The notes: a model not told the origin generated them from the sequence alone. A stretch of 64,000 bases of DNA from Arthrobacter sp. NEB 688 (GCF_013201035.1 NZ_CP053707.1:4013300-4077299), one strand, 5' to 3'. Shown: positions 41,503 through 50,696, counted from the first letter of the stretch. Made by a program: numbers and translations.

Positions 41503-42783
41503 ATGCGCATCCTTCACGTCAACAAGTTCCTCTACCGCCGGGGCGGCGCCGAGGGCTACATGCTCGACGTCGGCGCGCTCCAGCGCGACGCGGGCCACGA
41601 GGTCGAGGTCTGGGGGATGACCCACCCCGACAACCTCCCCGGCCTGCCGCTGGCCGACACCTTCGCCCCCCACGTCGAGCTCGAGCCCGCGCCCGGCGGC
41701 CTCGCCGGGCTCGCCGCCTCCGCCCGGATGGTGTGGTCGCCCGCGAGCGGCCGCGGCCTCGCGCGCGCCCTCGACCGGTTCCGCCCGGACCTCGTGCACT
41801 TCCACAACGTCTACCACCAGCTCTCGCCGTCGGTGCTGCGCCCCGTGCGCTCCCGCGGCATCCCGTCGGTCATGACCCTGCACGACTACAAGCTCGCGTG
41901 CCCGAGCTACCAGCTCCTCAGCCACGGGGAGATCTGCGAGCGGTGCGTCGGCGGCAGCACCCTCAACGCCGTGCGCGAGCGCTGCAAGTCCGGCTCCCTC
42001 GGGGCGAGCGCGGTGCTCGCCGTCGAGTCGGGCCTGCACCGCCGGCTGCACGCCTACGACGGGGTCGACCGCTTCGTCAGCCCGAGCCACTTCCTGCGCA
42101 CGATGATGCTCCGCGCCGGGATGGCCCCGGAGCGCATCGTCACCCTGGCCAACGTCGTCTCGCTCGACGACGTCGCGCCCGTCCCGCCGGCCCCCGCGGC
42201 GCCGGGCGACCCCGCCCGGTTCGTCTTCGCCGGGCGCCTGTCCCCCGAGAAGGGCGTCGACACCCTCGTCGAGGCGCTGGGGGCGACCCCGACCGGCGTC
42301 GAGCTCGACGTCGCGGGCGACGGCCCCTCGCGCGCCATCCTCGAGGAGCTCGCGGCGCGGGTCGCGCCGGGCCGCGTGCACTTCCACGGCCGGCTCGACA
42401 AGGCCGCGGTCGCCGGCCTCGTCGCGCGCTCGCGGGCGATGGTCGTGCCCTCCCGCTGGTACGAGAACCAGCCGATGACCATCCTCGAGTCCTTCGCCGC
42501 GTCGACGCCCGTCGTCGCGACCGCGCTCGGCGGGATGCCCGAGCTCGTCCACGACGGGGTCGAGGGGCGCGTCGTCCCGCCGAACGACCCCGCGGCGCTC
42601 GCGCGCGTGCTCGGGGAGCTGGCGGCCGACCCGGAGGAGACCCGCGCGATGGGGACGCGGGCCCGCGGCCGGTTCGACGCCGAGTTCACCGGCGAGGTCC
42701 ATCTCGCCGGGTTGGCCGCTGTCTATGATGAGGCGCGCCGAGCCGCCGCTGGTGGCCGCGCCGACACCACGACGGAGGGCTGA
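41503..42783 (+). CDS. GT4-family glycosyltransferase
   Basis: A 426-residue GT-B enzyme beginning MRILHVNKFLYRRGGAEGYM, the standard GT4 N-terminus with the GGAE acceptor loop. HDYKLACPSYQLLSHGEICERC adds a cysteine-bearing insert seen in capsule/EPS members. The C-terminal half has FVFAGRLSPEKGVDTLVEAL and the donor motif ENQPMTILESFAASTPVVATALGG (in pieces ENQPMTILES, FAASTPVVA). ATG at 41503. Its TGA (42781-42783) is in the same reading frame as the sulfotransferase that follows three bases later, so the two read as one frame broken by a single stop. Confidence 0.9.
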   Translation: MRILHVNKFLYRRGGAEGYMLDVGALQRDAGHEVEVWGMTHPDNLPGLPLADTFAPHVELEPAPGGLAGLAASARMVWSPASGRGLARALDRFRPDLVHFHNVYHQLSPSVLRPVRSRGIPSVMTLHDYKLACPSYQLLSHGEICERCVGGSTLNAVRERCKSGSLGASAVLAVESGLHRRLHAYDGVDRFVSPSHFLRTMMLRAGMAPERIVTLANVVSLDDVAPVPPAPAAPGDPARFVFAGRLSPEKGVDTLVEALGATPTGVELDVAGDGPSRAILEELAARVAPGRVHFHGRLDKAAVAGLVARSRAMVVPSRWYENQPMTILESFAASTPVVATALGGMPELVHDGVEGRVVPPNDPAALARVLGELAADPEETRAMGTRARGRFDAEFTGEVHLAGLAAVYDEARRAAAGGRADTTTEG

Positions 42784-42786
42784 GCC

Positions 42787-43767
42787 ATCGCCGACGCCAC
42801 CTGGCCGGCCGAGGAGCACACCGGCTCCACCACCTCGCGCGGTCGTGCCCGGGTCGCCTTCGTCGCCGGGACCGGACGCAGCGGCAGCACCCTCGTGAGC
42901 AACGTCATCGGCCAGCTGCCGGGCTGCCTGTCCGTCGGCGAGGCCCGCTACACCTGGGGCCGTGGCGCCGCCGCGAACCACCTGTGCGGCTGCGGCAGAC
43001 CGTTCTCCGAGTGTCCCTTCTGGCAGGACGTCATGGCCGAGGTCGGCTCCGGCCGACCGCCGCTCGACGCCGCGGGGACCGCCGAGCGCATCGACGCCCG
43101 GCTGCGGGTGCGCTCGGTGCCGGCGATGGAGCTGCGGCGCCTGCGCGGGCGCCCGGAGGTCCTCCCCCACGCCGACGACCCCGTCATCGCCGACCTCTAC
43201 CACGCGCTCGCCGCCCGCCCGGGGGCGGAGCGGGCCGTCGTCGACTCCTCGAAGCTCCCTCCGTACGCCCGCCTGCTCGACGGCCTGCCGGGGGTCGACG
43301 TCTTCCTCGTCCACGTCGTCCGCGACCCCCGCGCGACCGCCTTCTCGTGGCGCCGGAGCAAGGCGACCCGCGACGCCGCCGACAGCGCGCGGATGCCGCG
43401 CATCTCGGTCGTGCGCAGCTCGGTCATCTGGGTGCTCTGGAACCTCATGGTCCCCCGCTGGTGGCCGCAGGAGCGGCGGATGACGGTGCGCTACGAGGAC
43501 TTCGTCGACGACCCCGCGGCCGAGCTGGCCCGCATCGCCCAGGCGCTCGGCACGACCGTCCCCGACGGCCTCGTCGAGGGCGCGTCGATCCACCTGAGCC
43601 CGACGCACTCGGTCGCCGGCAACCCGGACCGCCTCGACGCCGGCGCGGTGCGCGTACGTCGCGACGACGAGTGGCGCACCGCCATGCCGATGGTGCAGCG
43701 CTGGGCCGTGACGGCCCTCTGCCTCCCCGGCCTGCGCCGGTTCGGCTACCGGGTCCGCGCCCGCTGA
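42787..43767 (+). CDS. PAPS-dependent sulfotransferase with apparent ATC start
   Basis: About 326 residues. The PAPS 5'-phosphosulfate loop is FVAGTGRSGSTLVSNVI (residues about 28-44) and the 3'-phosphate segment is LVHVVRDPRATAFSWRRSK. A CGCGRPFSECPFW cysteine cluster follows the loop. Between the GT4 stop (42781) and this loop the frame has no ATG, GTG, TTG or CTG; the first GTG (42895) would delete the P-loop. ATC at 42787 has GGAGGG (42774-42779) exactly seven bases ahead, so ATC initiation is the simplest reading. Alternatives are UGA read-through from the GT4 gene, a damaged start codon, or a sequencing error. Confidence 0.8.
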   Translation: MADATWPAEEHTGSTTSRGRARVAFVAGTGRSGSTLVSNVIGQLPGCLSVGEARYTWGRGAAANHLCGCGRPFSECPFWQDVMAEVGSGRPPLDAAGTAERIDARLRVRSVPAMELRRLRGRPEVLPHADDPVIADLYHALAARPGAERAVVDSSKLPPYARLLDGLPGVDVFLVHVVRDPRATAFSWRRSKATRDAADSARMPRISVVRSSVIWVLWNLMVPRWWPQERRMTVRYEDFVDDPAAELARIAQALGTTVPDGLVEGASIHLSPTHSVAGNPDRLDAGAVRVRRDDEWRTAMPMVQRWAVTALCLPGLRRFGYRVRAR

Positions 43768-43788
43768 CGGCGCGGGAGCGCCTCTCGC

Positions 43789-44634
43789 TCAGGCGAGGTG
43801 CGTGCCCGGCCGCGGGTCGTAGGCCATGAGGTCGTCGAGGTCGTAGCCGTACTCGGCGATCTCGGCGCCGAAGCGCCGGGTGATGAGGGAGCGCTGGAGG
43901 CCCCCCGGACGCACGGGGCGCCGGTAGGACTCCCACGCCCGCTCGTAGACGTCGCTCGCGGCGCCCCGCACGGTGTCGGTCGGGATCGGCCCGGTGAGGC
44001 CGAGGAAGGACCGGACGGCCTCGAAGGTGGCGCCGGGGTCCCGGACGAGCTCCTCGTACCGGACGACGTGGACGTGCTCGAGGTGCGGCAGGTCCTCGCG
44101 CAGGATGCGGTGGGCGACGAGCCAGTGGCCGACGAGGTCGGCGAGGCTCGCGAACTTCCGGGGGTCGCGCGAGACGAAGTGCGTCCACTTGCGGGTGGAC
44201 AGCGCGACCGTCACGGGGTGGCGCACGACCATGACGAACCGCGCCCCGGGGAAGAGCGCCTGCAGCAGACGGCTCTTGGTCATGTTCGGCGGCGACTTCT
44301 CGACGAGCCGGTCGCGACCCAGGTCCCAGTACGGCGTCCAGGCGGCGAGGAGGCGCTCGGCGTTGGCCGGTGTCGCGAGCTCGCTGGCCTCGGTCAGGTG
44401 CGCCCGCGGGTCGCGGGCGAAGTGGCCCGAGCCGCCGTACGTCGTCCCCGGCGGGTAGACGTCCTGGAGGTGCTGGCCCTCGTCCTCGATCACTCCGGTG
44501 CCCTCGAGGCCGCTGACCTCCGGGTGCTCCCCGAGGATGCGGGCGAACGGCGTCGTGCCGCTGCGGTGCAGCCCTCCGACGAACACCAGGCGGGATGGGT
44601 CGACGGACGGGGTGGTGCTCCGGGGGTCGCTCAC
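43789..44634 (-). CDS. PAPS-dependent sulfotransferase
   Basis: A 281-residue sulfotransferase (Sulfotransfer_3-like). Phosphosulfate loop FVGGLHRSGTTPFARILGEHP lies at residues about 18-38 and the 3'-phosphate segment is RFVMVVRHPVTVALSTRKW. VEKSPPNMTKSRLLQALFP between them is typical of tyrosylprotein/glycan sulfotransferases. GTG at 44634 overlaps the stop of the lipoprotein hydrolase gene (GTGA), so the pair is coupled. It converges on the preceding sulfotransferase with only 21 bp between. It is the third sulfotransferase of the island; distinct sequence implies a different acceptor position. Confidence 0.9.
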   Translation of the reverse strand: MSDPRSTTPSVDPSRLVFVGGLHRSGTTPFARILGEHPEVSGLEGTGVIEDEGQHLQDVYPPGTTYGGSGHFARDPRAHLTEASELATPANAERLLAAWTPYWDLGRDRLVEKSPPNMTKSRLLQALFPGARFVMVVRHPVTVALSTRKWTHFVSRDPRKFASLADLVGHWLVAHRILREDLPHLEHVHVVRYEELVRDPGATFEAVRSFLGLTGPIPTDTVRGAASDVYERAWESYRRPVRPGGLQRSLITRRFGAEIAEYGYDLDDLMAYDPRPGTHLA

Positions 44635-46067
44635 TGCGTGATCTCCTCGAGGGCTGACGCGGGGCCGGTGGTGGTGGTGATGAGGACCGGTTGCCCGGTC
44701 ACGGTGGTGGCAGCCGGGGAGGTGGCGCCGACGGTGGTGTCACCGTCGAGCACCTCCCCGGTGGCGCCCGGGACGGTGGGGACCCGGACGCTGCCGCCGG
44801 TCGCCCAGGCGACGACGGTCGGCCGCGTGGAGCCGAAGGTCGCTCCCGCGAGGCCGGCGCGCCGCACGCCGGCGACCGGGGCGTCGTCGGCCGCCGCCCG
44901 CGAGACGAGCGCGAACGCGCTGAAGGCGCCCCGCACGTCACCCGAGGCGGTCAGGAGGCCGTGGAGGTTCTGTCCCTGCCGGCCGTCCGGGTTGTCGAGG
45001 AACGGCAGCCAGAGAACCTTGCGGACCCCGGCCCCGAGGGCGATGACGGTCGACTTGACGACCTCGGCGGTCCGCTCCCCCGCGGCCGGCGAGCGGTCCT
45101 CGTCGTAGATGCCGAGCTCCCACAGCTCGAGCGGCACGCCCTCGGGGGTGCGCGCGCGGACGAAGGCGAGCATCGCCGGCAGCGCCTGCCAGGGCTCGTA
45201 GAAGTGGACCTGGCGGACCTGGAAGACCCCTTCGCGGAAGAGGCCGTCGATCGCGTCGGTGAAGCGCACCATCGAGGACGGCCCGGGCCTGGCCAGCTCG
45301 GCCCGCAGGCCGGCGACGGTCGAGACGTCGTCGATGGCCGCGTCGCCCTCGCGGGTGCCGAAGCGCCGCGCGTAGTACGTGCGGTAGGTGCTCAGGGCCT
45401 CGGCGTCCCGACCGGCGGCGAGGAGGGAGGCGACGAGCGCGTACCCGGCGCCCGCGCTGCTCACGGCGCCGTCGACGACGACGGCATCGGGGTCGGCCGC
45501 GTGGACGGCCCGGGCGGCGGCGCGCGCGAGCACCGCGTAGTCCTGCGGGGTCCCGTCCCAGAAGCTCGGGCTGTTGACCTCGTTCTCGACGGCGAACTCC
45601 GTCACCCCGAGCGCCGCGTAGCGCCGGACGGCTCGCTGGACGAAGTCGGTGTAGACGTCCATGTCCCGCGGCAGCGTCGACTCGGTGACGCCCTGTCCCC
45701 GGGCGAACTTCGCGGTGCCCGGGGTCGCCCAGCACCGCCCGGTCCGCAGCTTGACGAGGCTGCCCACGCCGATGCCGCGGGCCCGCTGGACGAAGGAGTC
45801 GGGTGTCGACCAGTCGAACTCGCCCCGGGACGGCTGGACGTCGCACAGGACGACCTCGACGTAGGTGTGGCCGCCCGTCAGCTCCCCGAGGGCGGGTTTG
45901 ATCCGGTCGAAGTCGCTCCACACCCACTTGGCGCCGAGCGGCGTCGACGCGTGGGTCGGCATGGGGACCGGCGTCGGGACCGGCTCCGGCTCGGTCGTGC
46001 ACCCCGAGAGGCCGACGAGCAGGGCGGCGAGCGCCGCGACGACGGCGGTCCTGCGGGGGCGGGTCAT
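44631..46067 (-). CDS. Glycoside-hydrolase-like lipoprotein (clan GH-A type)
   Basis: A 478-residue lipoprotein: signal peptide with lipobox LSGC (Cys at residue 23), a short Pro/Thr linker, then a TIM-barrel-like catalytic region. Candidate acid/base glutamates sit in EFAVENEVNSPSFWDG (about residue 160) and a nucleophile in PLELWELGIYDED (about 317), the spacing expected for GH39/GH5-type enzymes. A small beta domain ends the protein. ATG at 46067. It is coupled to the downstream sulfotransferase and is probably displayed on the outer face of the membrane to process the exopolysaccharide. Confidence 0.8.
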   Translation of the reverse strand: MTRPRRTAVVAALAALLVGLSGCTTEPEPVPTPVPMPTHASTPLGAKWVWSDFDRIKPALGELTGGHTYVEVVLCDVQPSRGEFDWSTPDSFVQRARGIGVGSLVKLRTGRCWATPGTAKFARGQGVTESTLPRDMDVYTDFVQRAVRRYAALGVTEFAVENEVNSPSFWDGTPQDYAVLARAAARAVHAADPDAVVVDGAVSSAGAGYALVASLLAAGRDAEALSTYRTYYARRFGTREGDAAIDDVSTVAGLRAELARPGPSSMVRFTDAIDGLFREGVFQVRQVHFYEPWQALPAMLAFVRARTPEGVPLELWELGIYDEDRSPAAGERTAEVVKSTVIALGAGVRKVLWLPFLDNPDGRQGQNLHGLLTASGDVRGAFSAFALVSRAAADDAPVAGVRRAGLAGATFGSTRPTVVAWATGGSVRVPTVPGATGEVLDGDTTVGATSPAATTVTGQPVLITTTTGPASALEEITQ

Positions 46068-46166
46068 GGCGGCGACGGTCTCGGTCCTTGTCGTGGACGG
46101 GGTCCCCCCACGTCCTGCTGCTGCGTACGAGCGGTGCAGAACCCCTCTGGCGGTGCCGGAGTCCCC

Positions 46167-46172
46167 ACTATA
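46167..46172 (-). promoter_or_regulatory. -10-like TATAGT ahead of the lipoprotein hydrolase gene
   Basis: Leftward TATAGTGGG at 46164-46172, about 100 bases before the ATG. It resembles the TACAGTGGG and TACAGTAGG boxes found upstream of two other leftward genes in the island. No good -35 is visible. Confidence 0.4.
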
Positions 46173-46265
46173 GGTCGGTCCTCGCGCCGCCACCGGCAGG
46201 TCGGGGGACGTGCCCCCGACGGGGCCGGCGCCCGGCGCGGGGACGGCGACCTCCGGCACGGACGC

Positions 46266-46302
46266 GACCGCCCCGGCCCCCTGCAGGAGGGCCGGGGCGG
46301 TC
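46266..46302 (-). terminator. Terminator of the large secreted protein gene
   Basis: Arms GACCGCCCCGGCCC (46266-46279) and GGGCCGGGGCGGTC (46289-46302) with a nine-base loop, 11 bp past the stop. Confidence 0.8.
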
Positions 46303-46312
46303 GGCGCCGGGC

Positions 46313-48065
46313 TCAGGGACGCAGGACGATGCTCATCCCGATCCCCTTGAGGGAGGCCGCGTTGACGACCGCGCTCGTCCCCGGGTCGGTGCCCGCGGAG
46401 GAGGGCGCCCCGGCGTCCGACACGAAGGTCGAGTACCGGGTCGTCGAGGTGCCGACGACCGAGCCGCGGGCGGTCTGGCCGCTCGCCGGCGTCCACGTGT
46501 CGGTGCCCGTCGAGCGGTCCGCGAAGAGCGCCACGACGTAGTCACCGGACAGCACCGCCTGGGAGGGCGTCGCGTGCGTCGCCGTCCCCGAGTCGGTGGT
46601 GGAGGCCGAGGCGGCCACCCCGGCGTACCCGCGGTAGACGAACAGCTGCGCCGTCGTCCGTCGCGAGACCGGCTGGGTCAGCGAGACCGTGGTCCCCGCG
46701 TCGCCGGAGGTGGCCTGCTTGGTCCAGGCGACCGCGGAGAGGGAGGTGCCGATGTCGACGGCCCGCACCTGGGTCCACCCGGCCGGGTCGGCCGGCTTGG
46801 AGGCCGGGTCGCCGACCCAGTGGACGAGCAGCGTGTCGCCCGCCTGGGCCTGCGCCGGCACGGTGAGGGTCTTGACCGTCGCCGCGGCGTCGGTCGTCGC
46901 CGACCGGGCCACGAACCCGGTGCCCGCGGGTGCGGCCACCGGCTCCACCGGCTTGGTCACCTGGGTCGAGCTGCCCTTGTCGTCGGTCACCGTGAGGGTG
47001 ACCGACTTCGTGCCGCCCGCCGCGTACGTGCGCTGCGTCGTGGCGCCGGTGGCGGACGAGCCGTCACCGAGGTCCCACGCGTAGGACACGACCGAGCCGT
47101 CCGGGTCGCTCGACGCCGAGGCGTCCAGCTGGCACGTCAGGCCGGTGCACGAGGACGTGAACGAGGCCACGGGGGCCTGGTTCGGCGGCGCCTGACCCGG
47201 CGGCAGGAGCACGACGCTGATGCCGATGCCCTTGGCCGACGGGGCGTTGACGACCGCGCTCGCCCCCGGGACCGTGCCGGCCGAGGCCGGGGCACCCGAG
47301 TCGGAGACGAAGGTCGAGTACCGCGTCGTCGAGGTGCCGAGGACCGAGCCCCGGGCGATCTGCCCGGCACCGGCGGTCCACGAGTCCGTGGCGCTCGAGC
47401 GGTCCGCGAAGAACGCGACGACGTACTCACCGGCCGTGACCGTCTGCGACGGCACGAGGTGCGTGGCCGTGCTCGAGTCCGTCGTGGAGTCCGAGGTGCG
47501 GACGCCGCCGTACCCGCGGTAGACGACCATCTGCACCGTGGTGCGGCGCGAGACCGGCTGGGTCAGCGTGACCGTGGCGCCCGCGTCGGACGCCCCGGCC
47601 TGCCGGCTCCAGACGATCGCCGAGAGCGAGGTCCCGACGTTGACCGCCTTCACGCGGGTCCAGCCCGCCGGGTCGGTGGTCGGCGCGGAGGCCGGGTCAC
47701 CCACCCAGTGCAGGAGCAGCGTGTCACCGGTCTTGGCCTCGGCCGGCACCTGGAGCGACTTGGTGGTCGCCGCGGCGTCGGTCGTCGCGGACCGGGCGAT
47801 GTAGCCCGTCCCGGCCGGCACGTCGACCGGGTCGACCGTCTGCGTGACCGTGGCGGTGTCACCGGCGTTGTCGGTGACGGTGAGGGTCACCGTCTTGCTC
47901 CCGGCGGTGGCGTAGGTGCGCTGGGTGGTGGAGCCCGTCGCGGTGGTGCCGTCGCCGAAGCTCCAGGACCAGCCGGTCACGATGCCGTCGGGGTCGGCCG
48001 AGGCCGAGCCGTCGAACGAGCAGGTGAGGCCGGCGCAGGTCGCGGTGAACGACGCGGTGGGCAGC
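46313..48065 (-). repeat. Intragenic duplication of PKD plus C-terminal module
   Basis: The segments 46313-47180 and about 47200-48065 encode homologous halves with long identical stretches, such as RSATTDAAAT, LHWVGDPAS versus VHWVGDPAS, TQPVSRRTT and GTSTTRYSTFVSD. The copies have diverged by substitutions but stay aligned almost without gaps. Confidence 0.8.
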
Positions 48066-50590
48066 TTGTTCGCGAGCGGGTTGCCGAGGAACAGCGCGCG
48101 GCCGTTCCAGTTGCGGCCACCGGTGCTCGGCCCGTCGACGCGGGTCTCGGACCCGGTCGTCGTGCCGTTCGCCCAGCCGATGGACCAGAGGTCGCCCGTG
48201 CTGCGCTTGACGAAGTAGAGCTTGCCGCCGGCGACGAACATCCCACCGGCGTCCGCGAAGCTCATCGGCGAGGACACCGTCGTGGAGACCGGGCCGACGA
48301 TGCCGCTGTCGGGCGAGAACGGGACCGACCGCAGCGCGGTGCCGCCGTTGGCGTAGTAGACGTTGCCGTCGGCGTAGAACATGCCGCGGACCGAGGACAG
48401 CTCGCCGTAGAAGTTCGGCGTGGCGCCGTCGTAGGTGCCACCGCTGCCGTTGGGCCAGTTCATCCACTTGGGGTCGTGGTAGGGGTTGACCGCGCTCGGC
48501 GTGCCGATGGTGCGGCCGTCGAACGAGGCCGTCATCAGCGTGCTGCCGGTGCCGTAGAACAGCTTGTCACCGACGGTGAACGCACCGCGGACGGTCGACC
48601 AGTCGATCCCGGAGGCCGTGAGGGACTCGGGCCCGGCGGTCGTGCCGTCGAAGCGCCACGAGGCGAGGGCGTCGGTCTGGACCGGGCCCGGCGTCGTGTC
48701 GGTGCGGACGATCTCGATCGCGTTGACCAGCGGGTTCTCGACGACGTGGGTGAAGTCGATGTTGACCAGGCCGTCGCTCGTGATGTTGAACGAGCGCTTG
48801 GTGGCGACGTTGTTGCCCACCTGGCCCGCGAGGTCGAGGTCGTCGATCGCGAGGTTGCCGTCGATCGACACGTCGAAGACGCGCTGGCCGGCCGCGGAGG
48901 TGCAGCCGCAGCGGTTGGCGAAGTAGACGTTGACCGACACGGGCACCCCGGCGGTCACCGGGAAGGCCCACTTGAGCTCGGGGTCCCCGTTGGGGTCCCA
49001 GCGCTCGGAGTCGAAGAGCGCGCTGGGCACGCTCGAGGGCACCGTCGAGTCGTACGTCGCGGCGGGGGACCAGCCGGCGCCGTTGCTGCCGGAGTTGCGG
49101 TACGGGCTGTCGAAGCCGTCGTCCGCGGACCAGTCGGGGCCGGTGTCACCGGAGCCGATGGCCGGACCGCCCGCGTTGACGCGGTAAAGGACGTTGGTCG
49201 CCGACCCGAGGCCGCCCCGGCCGTCGTAGACCGTCGCGGGGAGCGTGGGCGTCGTCGTCGCCGTGGCCGTGTAGCCACCCTGGAAGGGGAAGAAGGCGAG
49301 CTTCTGGCGCTTGTACGCGGGGTTGATGCCGATGTAGTCGGTGTCCGAGCCCAGCCAGATGCCGTCCTTGGCGGCGAGCAGGCCGAAGACCGCGGTCCCG
49401 CGCGGCACGCGGCCGGGGTTCCACTTCATCGGGACGCCCGAGAGCGGGTCGACGGCCGAGATGCCCGAGCGCGGCACGGCGCCGGGGGCGGCGTAGTCGT
49501 TGCCGAGGTAGTTGTTCATCCAGCGCTGGTGGCCGCCGACGAAGACCGCGTAGTCGGTGACCGCGACGGCCCAGATGGTGTCGCCACCGGCCGCCGCGAC
49601 CCACTCGGGCTTGGCGTCGACGACGGGGTTCTGGGTCTTCCACTTCACCGCGGTGTCGCAGAGCGTCCCGAGCGCGGGGCCGCCGCCACCGCCGGAGCCG
49701 ATGACGAAGTAGCTGCCGTCGGGCGAGAGCGAGACCGTGCGCACGGTCCAGTCGTTCGCGAAGTTGTAGCAGAGGCCCTTGTAGCCGTTGGTCTGCCACG
49801 CGTCGATCGAGGACGAGGTCCCGGTGAGGTTGACCTGCACCACCTGGTCGCGGTCGAGGCCGTTCGCCTTGCGGAAGTTGCCGATGGCGACGAGCCGGCT
49901 GCCGTCCTTGGTGATGTCGATCGACTTGGCGCCGACCGCCTTCTGCACCTGGGTCGGGTCGGTGTTGTGGTGCTCCGTCACGTCGACGCGCAGGGCGTCG
50001 GTCAGGGCACCGGTCGTCGGGTTGAGGCTCGCGAGCCCGAGCCGCTGCTGCCCGCCGATCGCCGTGAAGTCACCGGCGAGGTAGAGGTTGCCGGCGCGGT
50101 ACTTGATGTCCTGGACGGCCTGGTCGATCGTCGGGGGCTTGAAGCCCGCGACCGGCGCGCCCGTCGTCGCGTCGAGGAGCGCGACCTTGTTCAGGGCCAC
50201 CCCGTTGACGTTGCGCAGGATGCCGGCGACGTAGATCGTGTTCGCCGTCGGACCGGGCGTGACGGCGTAGACCTGACCGAGGATGGTCGGGTTGAACGTC
50301 GGGTCGAGCGCGCCGGTCGTGCGGTCGAAGGCCGCGATGCCGGCACGGGCCTGCCCGCCGACCTCGGTGAAGGTGCCGGCGGCGAAGACCTTGTCGCCGA
50401 CCTCGGCGAACGACATGGCCTTGCTGCCCACCGTGATGCCCGGGGTGGTCGCCGAGGGGATCTCGGTCGGCATGGCCCGGGGGGACGAGGGCGGCGAGGC
50501 GTCCGGAGTCGCCTGCGCCGGCGTGCTGCTGGCGATCACACCCGTCGCCAGCGTGAGTGCGACGGTCACCACCAAGGATCGGAATCTCAT
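46313..50590 (-). CDS. Large secreted beta-propeller / malectin / PKD protein
   Basis: 1425 residues. Signal peptide 1-28 (ends PAQA). Residues about 45-460: propeller-like repeats of the delta-60 type (KVFAAGTFTEVGGQARAGI; NLYLAGDFTAIGG). About 467-630: malectin-like sugar-binding domain (VLYRVNAGG, VNVYFANRCG, VFDVSIDG, NPLVNAIEIVR). About 640-840: second propeller-like part. Then two tandem copies of a PKD domain plus a ~200-residue module (843-1128 and 1138-1425) that are clearly duplicated. No sortase motif or membrane anchor was found, so it is released or held by its ligand. It is 106 bp downstream of cysN in the same direction. It may bind or organise the exopolysaccharide. Confidence 0.85.
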   Translation of the reverse strand: MRFRSLVVTVALTLATGVIASSTPAQATPDASPPSSPRAMPTEIPSATTPGITVGSKAMSFAEVGDKVFAAGTFTEVGGQARAGIAAFDRTTGALDPTFNPTILGQVYAVTPGPTANTIYVAGILRNVNGVALNKVALLDATTGAPVAGFKPPTIDQAVQDIKYRAGNLYLAGDFTAIGGQQRLGLASLNPTTGALTDALRVDVTEHHNTDPTQVQKAVGAKSIDITKDGSRLVAIGNFRKANGLDRDQVVQVNLTGTSSSIDAWQTNGYKGLCYNFANDWTVRTVSLSPDGSYFVIGSGGGGGPALGTLCDTAVKWKTQNPVVDAKPEWVAAAGGDTIWAVAVTDYAVFVGGHQRWMNNYLGNDYAAPGAVPRSGISAVDPLSGVPMKWNPGRVPRGTAVFGLLAAKDGIWLGSDTDYIGINPAYKRQKLAFFPFQGGYTATATTTPTLPATVYDGRGGLGSATNVLYRVNAGGPAIGSGDTGPDWSADDGFDSPYRNSGSNGAGWSPAATYDSTVPSSVPSALFDSERWDPNGDPELKWAFPVTAGVPVSVNVYFANRCGCTSAAGQRVFDVSIDGNLAIDDLDLAGQVGNNVATKRSFNITSDGLVNIDFTHVVENPLVNAIEIVRTDTTPGPVQTDALASWRFDGTTAGPESLTASGIDWSTVRGAFTVGDKLFYGTGSTLMTASFDGRTIGTPSAVNPYHDPKWMNWPNGSGGTYDGATPNFYGELSSVRGMFYADGNVYYANGGTALRSVPFSPDSGIVGPVSTTVSSPMSFADAGGMFVAGGKLYFVKRSTGDLWSIGWANGTTTGSETRVDGPSTGGRNWNGRALFLGNPLANKLPTASFTATCAGLTCSFDGSASADPDGIVTGWSWSFGDGTTATGSTTQRTYATAGSKTVTLTVTDNAGDTATVTQTVDPVDVPAGTGYIARSATTDAAATTKSLQVPAEAKTGDTLLLHWVGDPASAPTTDPAGWTRVKAVNVGTSLSAIVWSRQAGASDAGATVTLTQPVSRRTTVQMVVYRGYGGVRTSDSTTDSSTATHLVPSQTVTAGEYVVAFFADRSSATDSWTAGAGQIARGSVLGTSTTRYSTFVSDSGAPASAGTVPGASAVVNAPSAKGIGISVVLLPPGQAPPNQAPVASFTSSCTGLTCQLDASASSDPDGSVVSYAWDLGDGSSATGATTQRTYAAGGTKSVTLTVTDDKGSSTQVTKPVEPVAAPAGTGFVARSATTDAAATVKTLTVPAQAQAGDTLLVHWVGDPASKPADPAGWTQVRAVDIGTSLSAVAWTKQATSGDAGTTVSLTQPVSRRTTAQLFVYRGYAGVAASASTTDSGTATHATPSQAVLSGDYVVALFADRSTGTDTWTPASGQTARGSVVGTSTTRYSTFVSDAGAPSSAGTDPGTSAVVNAASLKGIGMSIVLRP

Positions 50591-50696
50591 GGTTCGGTTC
50601 CTGCTTTCCTGCTGCCGCCGGGGCGGCTCCGTCGGGCCCTGCGCCCGGTGGTCGTGGTGCTGCTGCCCGAGGGGTCCGTCCGCCCGCCGACCGCGC

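Noticed and set aside
42895..43767. Sulfotransferase beginning at the first GTG (42895)
   Set aside because: This start would remove most of the PAPS-binding P-loop and has no ribosome-binding site, while GGAGGG fits ATC at 42787.
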